Source: Heterobilharzia americana (Eukaryota; Platyhelminthes; Trematoda; Strigeidida; Schistosomatidae). From it: a stretch of 64,000 bases of DNA. The stretch lies in contig OX104128.1 in assembly GCA_944470555.2 (NCBI GenBank), positions 63,185,257 through 63,249,256 of the forward strand. The letters are read 5' to 3'. Every line of letters begins with the position of its first letter. The first letter of the stretch is position 1. The notes beneath the pieces were generated by a model, which saw only the letters and a list, made by a program, of their open reading frames with translations, did not search any database and was not told the DNA's origin. Made by a program: the position numbers and the translations under genes. Below, in pieces: positions 1 to 11,277 of this stretch.

Positions 1-2085
1 TTTGATGTTAATTACAAACGAATTCATATCATTGTGATCTTTAGCACACCGAGATTTGGCTTAAATTTAATAAGTAAGTTTGTGTATCCACAGTTCGTAC
101 TTCTGGAAGTAATCTAGAAAGAAAGGTGTAATTTAGTTCAATCCCCACACTTCATAACAACATGATGGGAAATCCATAAAAAGATACAGCATGAAATAGG
201 ATTACCATTACTGGCGGTAACAATACAAAAGTCTACAAGACGAAAAAAGTGAGATAAAAGGGGTTAAAAGCTGATATTTCCCTAATTCAGAAGATATGGC
301 ATAGGTGCAGTTTTTCCACTATGATTGATACTGAGTTGACAAGGGTGAGAACAAAAGTCGAAGAACTCATGAATTCATTCCACATTCCGGTTTAATTACC
401 CTGATGTGGGTTTCATTCTACGGCTACTCAAACGATTAACTCAGTGGCTATTCATGCATAACCTCAGTTGATGATCATTACAAACCTCATCAAATGACTT
501 ACCTCCACCTACCATTACATGACGCTCCATCACAGTTATTCAATGGTACGCCAATGATACTATGAAAGCAGTTATCAGATACCTATAACTCTTGAATAGA
601 CACCACTTTTAACAACTGTATTCATGTCACATTAAGACTTCGCTGAACAGAACGCTTAGACTCATGTTGTCATTCAAATATCTTATCAGTACTATAGGTG
701 GCGTAAGTAGGCAGATGTCAAACAAGCCATTTGTACTTCGATCACCACGCCACTTTCTGCCGATTGGATCACAGATGTGAATGAGTCGTAAAGCGAAATC
801 TCGCACTGCAACGGTGTAGGATCCCTCCTAGATATTCTTTATTATCGCTACGAAGATTCAATTTCATTAGAGCCTCTAATGACACCACTGCATTGTCTGA
901 GTGCATACGGTAGGCTGAATAGACAATACTGAGGTATTAGATCAATCTCTGAGTAGTCATGCAAAGTGCAAACACCACAAATCCAACAAAACCTAACCAA
1001 AGGCTACTACCTTGGTGTAGTGGTCAACAACAATTCAATGAGCTACTCTGGTTGAAACGGTTACTCCTCAATATTTTACACCACCAGAAAGCTCACTTGG
1101 ATAGTGGTGAAAGTAATAGTTAACACTACGGTATAAATAGTTTGCGCTATGGAGAGTCCGATGATAAAATCATACTGCAGTCCGTACGAACTCTGGCGAA
1201 AGTAAAGCGTTAGCCACAGAAAAACAGTGTTTCATGTTGATGACGCCATCTGTTATCGGGAGAACAGGTTGTAAATGATCGACCCTGAAAATAACACACT
1301 CCTCCCTGCTTCATAGACTTCCGGTGGCGGTGATATCAGTCTTCCCAGTTTAGTAAGTTAGTCAACATCAGTATCCGATGTGACAATCAAACCCAAATCG
1401 GGAACTCCTAAGAAGACAAGGTACGGCTGACCTCAAGATAGTTATCTTTAACCTCCCCTATCATGAACCCGTGTAACTACAACGGTTATTAATTACTTTT
1501 TTTCATATACCTGTAGTAAAAGTTACCTGACAAAGTGTGGATAGCCAAGAACTGCCAACCACCCTCATACCTCACTCAGCACTTGAGTTCTTTTACTTCA
1601 CAACCAACATTCTAATCTTTTCCCGCACTCCGTTGTTAATAATTCCATGTCATCTTCCAGTTTTGTAACCAATGATAACCACTTGGTTTCGCGCAACAAC
1701 ACCCGTGTTCTCCAGTAAAGCTACTCCAAAATACATATGGGAACTTTAAATGTTGGAATCTTTCTCCAAAGCCAAAAAAGCCCCACCAACCGAAGCTCTG
1801 GCATCTCGAGTCATAGATGTGTTGTTTGTAAGAAATACAAATAAGACCAAAGTGTCGCTATTAACTCAAACTCACCCAGCAAATATGGTCAACTTGCAAA
1901 ATGCAATCCTTGAGTTCCTAGAGACCCCTTGGCTAGTTCTGGGGATCTTACAAGTTTAAGTATGACACTAGTTTCTAAGGTAGAGAGAGAGAGCATTGTG
2001 CTGAATAGCTGAAAGTCAGCTGTACGATGTTCGACTACATGATGCAATAAGAACTAAACAAGGTAATGAAACGTGTCATCTACTT
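1..2085. other. Region with no recognisable gene
   Basis: No long open frame and no motif that I recognise. Because it lies directly upstream of a Ty3/gypsy RNase H/integrase remnant, decayed reverse transcriptase might be expected here, but I could not find the FGL or YVDD hallmarks on either strand. One 69-codon frame at 1750-1959 has no recognisable content. Confidence 0.4.
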
Positions 2086-3830
2086 TTGATCTATGTTTAC
2101 ACACCCAGTGACTATGATTCTGAAACTCTTTTCTCTCGTCATGATTCAGAAGCAGCACTAGCAATCATGACAGACGCTTCGGTCAGTGCGAACCACTATC
2201 CTTCTTCTCGAAACCACTTAGTGCTTCTCAATCGCGATACAGTACATTCGTTAGAGAGTTACTGGCGATTTACTTCGCTATCAAGCATTTCAAACATATG
2301 CTTGAAGAGTACGCATTTATAGTATGGTATAGTATGGTATAGTACCGACCATAAGCCACTCACAAAAGCAATTGACGCAATACATGATAACTACTCGCAG
2401 ACAGAAATTCGACATTTAGAATTTATTTCGCAATTCACCTCAGATATAAGGTATGTCAAAGGCAACAAAAATGAGGCAGCTGATGCTGTCTCGTATGTAC
2501 TTAAACGTCTTAGGACGTGACCATAATGACCTAGTAGAAATAGCAAAGTTGCAGGCGACGGATGAGGACTTAAAACACTTGAAAGGCAATGTAAACATCT
2601 CATTACGTCTTGAAGAAGTGGTGCTTGATGACTCTCTATCCATCATCTGTGATGCATCCAAGAGCAAACCTCGTCCGTTTGTGTCTTTGTCGATGAGACG
2701 ATTAGTCTTCTCTAAGATGCATGGCATTTCACATCCTGGTACTCGAGCTACAGTGAAGTTAATTACTGACCGATACGTCTGGCCAAAGATGAATCGAGAT
2801 CTTCCACAATGCTCCAAAGCTTGTTTAGTGTGCCACCGATCGGAAGTGCAGAGACATATTTTTTCACCTACCGGAAGATTTCCCGCACCGGATGGCAGAT
2901 TTGACCATATACACGTTGACATCGTTGGACCACTACCCCGTCAAATGCTTTTAGCTACATTTTAACATGTGTAGACAGATTCACGAGATGGCCAGTGACA
3001 ACACCTCTACAGGATATATCTGCCGAAACAGTAGCGAGAAATATCATCCTACACTGGATTTCTCACTTCAGTGTCCCAGGTGTCATCACCACATATAGAA
3101 GCACGCAGTTCGAGAGTAGTCTATCTCAATAATCAAGTGATCAAGCGCATAAGAACCACTGCGTACCATCCTGCATCCAATGATGTTGTTGTAAGGTTCC
3201 ATCTAGAATCAAAAGCAACACTAATGACAAGTGGAGTGACAAATTACCACTAGTACTCCTTGGTATACTTTCGAGTGTCAAGAAGGACATTGGCTGCTGT
3301 ACTGCTGAGTTAGTCTATGGAACTACTTTACGATTGCCAGGAGAGTATTTTAACCCAGCAATAGACTTCTTGCCGGACTTGACTAACTATGTACAACAAC
3401 TACGGCGACACATGAGCACACTACGACCTCAGCCTCCACGATACCGAGACAACCAAGTGTACGCACCTCAGTGCATCTCAAACTGCACATATGTTTTTAC
3501 CTGACACGACGGTGTACGACAACCCTTACAACCCCATACGAAGGACCTTTCAAGGTAATTAGTAAATCAGACAAAGTTGTCACGGTCGGACGCTGCGGCA
3601 GACGAGAAACGGTCAGCACTGACGGAATCAAACCAGCGTTTGTGGAACCAGACGCCATGGATACCAGGCCTAAACCCACAGTGAAGCAACCAGAAACACC
3701 GGGAACCACCGTCAAAACGGAAACAACGGCATCAGAATCACCCAATGCTAGCGACCGTAGCAGAACCACAAGATCAGGAAGAAGAATCCGTTTGCCACGA
3801 CGTTACTTTCAGACAATTTACTTTCAATAA
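2086..3830 (+). mobile_element. Ty3/gypsy retrotransposon pol remnant (RNase H, integrase, C-terminal tail)
   Basis: This is the 3' half of a Ty3/gypsy polyprotein, broken into frames by indels. RNase H: AIMTDAS near 2158-2190, ELLAIYFAIKHFKHML near 2255-2305, TDHKPLT near 2345, and RHLEFISQFTSDIRYVKG ending in the N-x-x-AD motif near 2475. Integrase: an HHCC zinc finger (HGISH, then CLVC) at 2720-2835, HVDIVGPLP with the first catalytic Asp near 2915, and TAYHPAS near 3160. The second catalytic block reads TYRSTQFES where a D is expected, so the DDE site is damaged. LVYGTTLRLPGE (near 3310) and YEGPFKVISKS (near 3535) are the usual integrase C-terminal end, of the kind seen in trematode CsRn1-like elements. 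No RT or gag was found upstream, and no matching LTR pair could be delimited. Non-functional fossil. Confidence 0.88.
2312..2344 (+). repeat. Short tandem duplication inside the RNase H remnant
   Basis: A 10-bp unit (ATAGTATGGT) occurs about three times in a row between the RNase H blocks. It puts a few extra residues in front of TDHKPL. Looks like local slippage after the element died. Confidence 0.7.
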
Positions 3831-4620
3831 AATCAATTCCCCAGTAAAATTATTACCGCTTTTTGTTCATTACCTTGTTGAAAACATGACCACATGATTC
3901 TGTCAGACTTTTCCGAATGCACAAAAAGAAATTCCTTTTTCCCTGGCACCATGGACTTCCGAAACTTGTACTTCTTAACAATGTTGTGGGTATTACGATC
4001 TTGGTTGTTGTTTTTTTTATCTCCGGATATATATTATTACTTTGATAAAGTTATTTTAGTGTTTCGACTATCATACACTTCATTTCGATATAAACACTCT
4101 TTCAATCAGTTTTCATCCTGATAATAGATATCCTTAACATTTCTCCTACGTTTCAAATATCTTCAAAATGAATTTATCTTCATCAGATAACATTTTATAT
4201 CGAACACAGATATCCCTTCTTATACCTGTATTCTGGGAGGGACATATATAGCATTTTATTTCACTGTATTTTGTTGATATATGTAACAACTCATTGAATA
4301 TTTTTGTTTAGTTGTACTAATGAAAAACTTTTCGCTCGCTCGTTGACCAATACAGCATCCTGACATATACTTCGCGTTAACTCCTGATATTCACACTGTC
4401 TGACGCAGGTGGACCAGCAGTGTCGGGAATAGTAAACAGGCGATAGTGTATCTGGGCACGTATATAAATTTGAAGTCAGATTTCAGAGTTCGACACTCTT
4501 ACCATTTTACACATGTTTTACGTTCGTCCAATTTTGCCAATGAAGTTCTTATTTAGGAATTCCTAATATTACTTATATATTTGAAATAAATAACTATTGC
4601 TATAGTCTCAAGTTCATGTG
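3831..4620. other. AT-rich spacer after the Ty3 remnant; possible LTR not delimited
   Basis: Position would fit a 3' LTR, but its 5' partner is not in the window and there is no clear TG...CA boundary or target-site duplication. A 75-codon frame at 3894-4121 is hydrophobic, low in complexity and not convincing as a gene. Confidence 0.3.
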
Positions 4621-4955
4621 GTTCAAAATTGTATGTTGACTTCCTAATATATGAGACTAAAATAAACCTAATGCGTACATTGCTGTGAATAAACTGTTTG
4701 CACTACATGTACATGGTTTCTCAAACCACGCAAACTGATAACAAAAAACCACTTTTTCAATCACACTCATAAATTGGGTTGTTTTTGAAAAGACGTATGC
4801 AAAAGTTAATTTCCGAAGTGATTTATTGGGAAAAAAAATACATCTTATAAACAGATATACATTGGGTAAATTTTCGGCAAATAAATAACAGAGCCTAAAG
4901 GTAACATAAATCCCACCACACATAGACAAGACGAAAAAGCTGGCTAAAGAATATT

Positions 4956-4961
4956 TTTATT
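4956..4961 (-). promoter_or_regulatory. Polyadenylation hexamer AATAAA overlapping the STE24 stop codon
   Basis: On the minus strand the final Glu codon and the TAA stop sit inside AATAAA followed by more A residues. If this signal is used, the transcript has almost no 3' UTR. No long poly(A) tract follows, so there is no direct mark of a retrocopy here. Confidence 0.45.
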
Positions 4962-6317
4962 CAGATTTATAAGAGTCAATCGCACTGAGGCGCTCGAGAA
5001 GTGGTGGGTGAGAATGATTAAACATTGAGTACAGCCAATCACATACAGGAAACGATAAGTTATCTTTCAGAAGAACAATTAAAGAAGACTTCAAATATTG
5101 TCCATAACCCAACTTAACTGCAAAAGCATCGGCCTGAAATTCGAATTTTCTGGATAAAACTGTCATCAAAAAGTCGACAACTGTGTTATAAGGAGAAAAT
5201 ATAAATTGGAAGATAATGAATAATCTCAACATGATTGGTGTAGCATTACTTTTGAAACCGAAGGAAACGAATAACCCATCCATATCCATCAGAAGACTGA
5301 ATATTACAAACATCATCAAAGATTCGCCTTTCCGATGAACAGATTATAAATTGTATGACCAAGTTTCCAATGTCCTAATTCATGGGCAATAACCGATAGT
5401 ATTTCCTCATCAACTGAGCAACCACGTTGAAAAGAATCCTCCTTATTATCTTGCTCATTTACAGATTCACTTTTATTCGGGAATTTGAAGCCACGAATTA
5501 GTGTATCAAAGATAACGATTCTTTTGTTCTTACCAAATCCATAAAAATAAGCATTGCTATGAGCTGAACGTCTAGATCCTTCAACGACTAAAAGCTTTTT
5601 CAAAGGGAACTCGATAGATGCAGCTAATGCTTCAATCTTTGTCTTTAAAGACCCATCGGGTAAAGGCTCATATCGATCGAACAGAGGAGCAATAAATTCT
5701 GGATACACAAACATCAAAAATACTGTGACTAAGACAGTGAACAAAAAAGCATATACGTAGAAATATTGTCCACCAGCTTTGATAATCCATATCAAACACG
5801 ATAACACTGGAATACCAATGAGCATTGAAATAAACAGCGACTTTATTTGGTCCTTAATGAAGAAACCAAACGTCTGTTTATTAAAACCATGACGTGCTTC
5901 AATTACAAACGTGCTATAGGTTGTCCATGGGAATGAATCCACAAATACGAGTAGAGCTGTGTAGAGGAAAAACATGATGGAGCACTTAATCTCACTATCT
6001 GCCCCAATACCCAAATCAATGCCAATCTTTTCTTGTACATAGGCGTTTAGGATAATACCATGGTGAACAACTGTGTACCACAACCATGGTACAACAGAAA
6101 AATATAAAATCGCTGATAGCTCAACCATATGGTATAACCCACTGACTAAAGAGAAGTTTGACCGATCAATAGCGTAAAGACGCGACTTTTGAAAGCTTTC
6201 ATTATCCATTACACTTGCAAGTTTGGTGGGAACCTTTGTTGTTTCGACGATTTTCCTTCTTTGGCGAACACTCAAGTAAGTTTCCCATAGGTAAGTGCAC
6301 CACAAGAACGAAACCAC
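4957..6317 (-). CDS. ZMPSTE24: CAAX prenyl protease 1 (STE24/ZMPSTE24), intronless, reading frame broken
   Basis: Family role: an integral-membrane zinc metalloprotease of the ER and inner nuclear membrane that removes the -AAX tripeptide from farnesylated proteins and makes the upstream cut in prelamin A. Seen here: YLWETYL near the N-terminus, several hydrophobic membrane spans, the zinc site HELGH in VIAHELGHWKLGH near 5340-5390, the third-ligand region RKFEFQADAFA near 5115-5145, and the C-terminal HPPLLERLSA. The two frames (6317-5316 and 5319-4957) together give about 450 residues, near the usual 475. They are separated by a one-base frame change just after GKAN near 5325-5330; the family alignment runs straight through it, so one lost base fits better than an intron. 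A second frame problem sits at the N-terminus near 6340. There are no introns. It could be a decayed retrocopy, or a real gene with assembly indels. Confidence 0.9.
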
Positions 6318-6400
6318 ACCAAAAACAAAGTTACCGGATATTCATAAAAAACGAACATAATAACCGGTAGACCCATCTTGACAAGGAAAATTGAAACAAT
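6318..6400 (-). pseudogene. Unresolved 5' end of the STE24 frame
   Basis: Reading upstream from YLWET in frame gives GNFVFGVVSF, which fits the family, then meets a TGA at 6344-6342. An ATG lies just upstream in a shifted frame. Another frame opens at an ATG near 6385 and runs through hydrophobic residues, but is out of phase with YLWET. Either way one indel is needed to join a Met to the body of the protein. No splice acceptor that fixes the phase is evident. Confidence 0.55.
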
Positions 6401-6950
6401 AAGCTACTCAGTATGATAACAAAGAAAACCACAGGCCAGTACAATGAAAGCAGACAGCAACAGCTTACAAAAACCTAAGTTGAAGACTCCTGAGTAGATA
6501 AAAATCTACCTAAAAATGAAATGAAAAGGTTATAAGGCTATTTAGCGGTTAAAATATATAGTGCTAAACGGGTAAAACCACTCAGAGCGTTTGTGGTCGG
6601 TGGAACTGCAACATTACATCTACCGATAGAAATTTATTGATAGCCTTCTAACCCGTAATTTATTCTTGACTGCTTATTGGTAACCTGAAGGCTAGGTCCT
6701 AATTATTTTATCTCCGTGACATATTTGTATAAGTGCTTTTGTTTATTAGTGTTCCAAAATTTACATTAATTTACATTTATATAAACCCGACAGATAACTG
6801 CTACCGTGAAGTGGTCGGGTTTGTATATCACAATGACTCAACGAGCTAACCAGGTGGAACACTTTTTCATTCGAGGTCTTACAATACCAGAAACGTCTGT
6901 TGGATAATAGTTAGACAAAAAGCAGTTACCGTTATAGTGCGAATTGTAGA
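6401..6950. other. Spacer upstream of STE24, nothing recognised
   Basis: AT-rich sequence without a convincing gene. It would hold the STE24 promoter if that gene is live. Retroelement sequence begins towards its right end. Confidence 0.35.
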
Positions 6951-6959
6951 TGTCGCTTG

Positions 6960-8890
6960 GACTTGGATCTCACGCGCTAACCCTTTTTTCACAAACCCTA
7001 AAAAACAGCTTTGCATGGTATAGGTACCCATGAAGTGCCATCACAACCCTGTCAGTCTTCAAGTCCTTGTTCGACTGAAAGGTACACTGGGGACCACAGA
7101 GAATAGTGAAACTCCCCGATGCTTCTTTATAACCTCTCCTTACGCACCCACTGACTGCAGTTCGGATGGAACGAAGGAAATTTACCGAAAACTGATCAGC
7201 CGAATACTGAAAGCAAAATGCTCAGATGCAATATTTATTGAAGGTCATTTCAATGCACGTATGGGCAGAAAGGCACTTAGGTGGTACTTTCAATTTCAGC
7301 AGAACGAACAAATAACGGCGATCGCCTACTACAACTATGCTCAGATAAACATTCATTCTGGTCGGTACAAACTTCAGATATAAAGAGAGACACTGTCTGA
7401 CGTAGCGTCTACTGATCTCAACTCAGAGGTAGACACATAGACAGCATTACTATCAACCATCGCTGGAGATGGTCGGTGGGAGACTGCCACTACTTCTGTG
7501 GCACTTGACTAGACGGCAGCCACCCGTTAGTTTGAGCACGTATATTTCTGCATCTCAATGGACGTAGAAAAGCTTAAGCAAGAAGACCACTGCGAGTGAC
7601 GCTGGACAGTGAGGCCGCTTTTAGTGAGAAACTGGCTTCACAGTTATTGCAACTGAATAATATAATTTATCCAGAAGGAGTTTGGCGCCACCTCTTGTGT
7701 GGTGTAGAAACAGCGATGACGACCGTAGCAGACTCTCAGAGAGTGGTTAAAAAGGACCAGTGGATCTCAGTAGCTTTTTCCGAATAAAGGGATGCACACA
7801 AACGCACTCCTGCAGGCTCCGAGTACAACGAGAAGCGAATACAACTCAAACGTAGGCCGACAAAGTTTACGCAATGACCACAAACAGTCGTAGACAGAGA
7901 AGGCTAAAGGGATAGAAAAGGTAGCGGTGATAGTAGTTTAGAATTATCAAGAAAACTGGAGCGAAAGGTCGATGGTTAATAGGACGACGGAACAGAAAGA
8001 TGGGCTTGCGATTCGCCTGCAGGGGAGACTGCAACGATGGGTGGAACCCTTTGAGGAACAGCTCAACTGACCTCCAGTTACTACCTCACTATCCGCCATC
8101 TAATGAAAGCCTGAACGGAGCATCAAGTAGGACTCCCAACACTTACAGAAGTCGAGAAAGCTATAGGTAACCTGAAATGAGGAACAGTAGAAGGACCAGA
8201 CAAACTTGTTCCAGATTTTGAAAAGGCGGGTCAAGTATTTTTAGTGAACTTAAGTTCTAAGTAGTGTGTGGGAGTTAGATACGATCCCCCTGACTGGTCT
8301 CAAACACTGATTGTCACAGTCTTCAAGAAACGCAAGAAGTCCTGCTGTGATAACAAAAGAGGAATCAGACTGACGAACATAGTGTCTAAGATTCTAGATT
8401 TTATAATCATTAGATATCTGAGTGCAAATCGAGAACAGCAAGCATAAGAAAAATAAGACAGGCTCCAGGCATGGTCAGATTCTGGAACGCAGGCACACTC
8501 AGTGACGCCCAACAATAGTTGCATTTCTCGACTTCAAGATGGGATTCCAATCCGTCAACAAAAAGGTCTTATGGGGGCGTTTCCTAAAAAAAACATCTGT
8601 CAGGTAAGTACAGCAATCTTTTGAATGATCTATACACAAATACCCATGAAGGTGTTAGGGCCTACGGTGAGTTGCGTGCATCGAGCAGTGCCCGTCAAGG
8701 ATCCCCATACTCTCCATTCATGTTAAATGTCTCAGCCATTCGAATCGGTGGAGGTTCACAATCCTGTTATCTGAAGTTCCTTTTCGCCTGAGTTCTATGT
8801 TACTGACATGAATGCGCTACAGCACACTGCTCCTTTTTCAAAGACAACAGTGGCACAACCCGAAGCCTCCTCTTGTTATTTGCTTTTGAT
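6960..8890 (+). mobile_element. Decayed non-LTR retrotransposon, copy A (EN + start of RT)
   Basis: The frame at 7030-7383 reads TSPYAPTDCSSDGTKEIYRKL and later FIEGHFNARMG, the degenerate apurinic-type endonuclease signature (family form GD.NA.VG). Downstream frames carry linker and RT blocks: LQGRLQRWVEPFEEQL near 8020-8070, PPDWSQTLIVTVFKK with CCDNKRGIRLTN near 8285-8375, and SSARQGSPYSPFMLN (RT motif B) near 8675-8730. Many stops and frame changes. No YADD was found, so the copy seems to fade before the catalytic motif C. The same blocks recur in copy B. Confidence 0.8.
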
Positions 8891-8929
8891 GGGCGTTTAG
8901 CAGCTATAGAGTGGAACAGCGAACTGCAG

Positions 8930-10790
8930 TATAGTACAGTTGACCCTAATAGACATTAAGAGTCTTCGTAATGATCGCGAGCAGTGGTGGATGGGGAAAG
9001 CGAGAAAGATGGAGAAGGTATCAACGTTGAGTAAAACTCAACTATTTACGCTTATTAAAGATACCTGCAGGAAGGCGATGGGGAGTGAAACCGTCACCAA
9101 AAAGAATGCGACTCTGATAACCTCATAGGATAGACGGCTAGAACTTTGGGCAGAACACTTTGGAGCACAGTTCAACTGGCCGTAAGCAACGCTTCAGTTG
9201 GCCAATATCCAGCTTGAACCTGAATGAGACGTAGATGTTAGTCCTCCAACTCTCCTTGAAGTTGAGAAGGCTGTATTGCACCTAGGACGATACAAAGTAG
9301 CACGACAGTTTTCCACTCGAAGTTTCCAAGGATGGAGGTAGAAACCTATTGATTTAAGTAACTGAGGTGCTAGGTAGTGTAAGGGAATGAGAGGTACTAC
9401 CGTCAGACCCATCCACTTCTCTGATCATCCCAGTCTATTAGAAGGGAGAGAAGTCTTCCTGTGATAACAATAGGGGAGCTAGTTTGACTGATATTGTGTC
9501 CAAGACCCTAGGATCCATAGTTACCTGACGCCTAACTAAAGCTAGAGAACAGCAGACTCGAGAAAACTAGGCAGGTTTTAGACAGAGCTGGACAAGGGTG
9601 TATCGGTCATATTTTCACCCTCCTACAGGTTTTGGAATAGGCATACTTTCCAGCAGCTGACACTTACCATATTTGTTAATCTGAAAGCGGTTTTTGACTT
9701 TGTTGACCGTGAGGTGTTGTGAAGGGAGTACCGAGAAAGTATATAACGCCAATCAAAATTCTCTATTCGAACTTACGCAGCTATGTAAGGGCTTAGGGAT
9801 AAATCATGTCGTGTCCCTCAGGGATGTCCACTGTCACCGTTTCTGTTCAACCTAGTTATAGACGTACTAATGGACATAACCTTAGGGACGTCTGACTTCA
9901 CGGGATTAATCTCTTCCATGGCCATCTGGTTGGCTTGGAGTATGCAGACGATTTTGTCCTACTAGGTGAAGAGGCTGACAAAATAGAGGGTTGTCTGAAC
10001 GCGTTGAGGAGTCTGAGTGTGTTTGACATGCGTTTCGCTTGTACCTGTTAAACATAAGATGATGCCCCAAGACTAGTCCACAACCACTCCTAGTTTAATG
10101 ATAGGGAGTAAAGCTGTGAGATATGTCGACCACTTCAATTAATAGGGGAGTTGCATCAGCTCGAACGGGATGATTGCTGACGAAATCTCAGCTCGGACAC
10201 AGAAGGTTAGTTTGGCATTTGCCAACTCGCGTCAGCTGTGACGTCGGCTAAATATCCGACCATCTATCGAAGGACGAGCATACTGTACTGCAGTCCGTTG
10301 TGTATTGTTGTACGGCTTGTGAGACACGGCCGTTGAAAGTAGATATTAAGCGTCTGTAGAGTTTTGATCACAAGTGTCTTCACAGAACTGTTCACGTTAG
10401 GTGGAATCACTATATGAGCAATGCTGAGGTCAGGTGAAGAATATTAGGGAAGACAGGCAAGTCGAATGATGAGGTTGTGAACCTTAGTCAACTGAAATAC
10501 CTTAGATGTGTATTGTTGGTGCCGAGCCACTGCTTACATCGATGTTCCGTGCGAGAGGAAGTTGGATTAGGTTGGAAGAGGGTTCAGGGTGCCCAGGCCA
10601 AGACGTGGTGACAGTCGATCAAGTCTCTTACCGTCGGTCTAAGGCGTGTGAGATGTAGACTGTCTGGTCGGGGTCCCCAAAATGATAAGAATTAGTGGTT
10701 GAGGACTCTTGATGACATGGTTGAAAGTCGGTCACAACGGCGCAGATTTATTCACTCCTTGACATCTACGGCTTGTAAATTTGCACTAAC
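8930..10790 (+). mobile_element. Decayed non-LTR retrotransposon, copy B (RT to C-terminus)
   Basis: Same family as the preceding copy and head to tail with it, but starting in the EN-RT linker (LRNDREQWWMGKARKMEKV near 8965). Then RRLELWAEHFGAQFNWP near 9130, LLEVEKAVLHLGRYK near 9255, RT motif C as YADDFVLLGEEADKIEG near 9940, the LLYGCETRPL block near 10310, FDHKCLHR near 10370, and the C-terminal QAKTW..SIKSLTVGL with CRLSGRGPQ near 10600-10680. Disrupted by stops and indels throughout. The C-terminal block also matches isolated fragments inside the ERCC6L introns. Confidence 0.82.
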
Positions 10791-10876
10791 CTTTGTCTTC
10801 AGATTGTATATTAGCTCACACTACTTTATCCTTTTTGATATCAATCTTTTCCTATCCACCTGTTGCTGATGAAGTG

Positions 10877-11277
10877 CCCAGCCAGCATTAGCTTCGGGCG
10901 CACATTGAGTTTCGGGCTAAAACCCGAAAATCTTACCTCAAGCGCATATCGGGCGACGCACGATATCCCCCGAATGTTCCAATTTTTTTCCCCGAAAGTG
11001 TCAAAAGTCACGAAGTGCGCTCTAAGTTTCTGCAATGCGCCCAAAGTACCCAAAGATTTGTAACAACCCATATCCCAAGTGATGAGAAGGCCTAATCCGT
11101 AATATTTTTATCTGAATATTTGACGTTTATGTTATACAAGTCAATAAAATGTTAACGGCCAAGTAAAATATTTGTGAAATTTAGGGGGAATACCCAAAAA
11201 GTTGCCGAGTGCGCCCGAAGTAGCTTCAGACGAAACCCTAAAGCTCCAAAGAGCGCCCGAAGTAAATGCTGGCTGGG
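10877..11277. mobile_element. MITE-like DNA element with 25-bp terminal inverted repeats
   Basis: Both ends read CCCAGCCAGCATT inward and continue for about 25 bp, to CTTCGGGCGC, with two mismatches. The interior repeats the subterminal motif GCGCCCGAAGT or its complement several times, and holds a perfect 7-bp hairpin (TTTCGGG/CCCGAAA) near 10910-10929. No coding capacity. The flanks share only the dinucleotide TG on both sides, so target-site duplication length and superfamily are unresolved. Length, TIRs and repeated subterminal motifs fit a non-autonomous DNA transposon. Confidence 0.72.

Noticed and set aside
3894..4121. 75-codon hydrophobic frame after the Ty3 remnant
   Set aside because: Composition follows the T-rich DNA; no start context, family or conserved motif.
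5300..5345. Intron in STE24 to explain the frame change
   Set aside because: No GT-AG pair fits the short interval, and the family alignment continues through the junction without missing residues. A single lost base explains it better.
10867..10880. CTGATGA string resembling a hammerhead core
   Set aside because: No GAAA box, stem II or pairing arms follow at the right distance. It lies at the edge of the MITE-like element.
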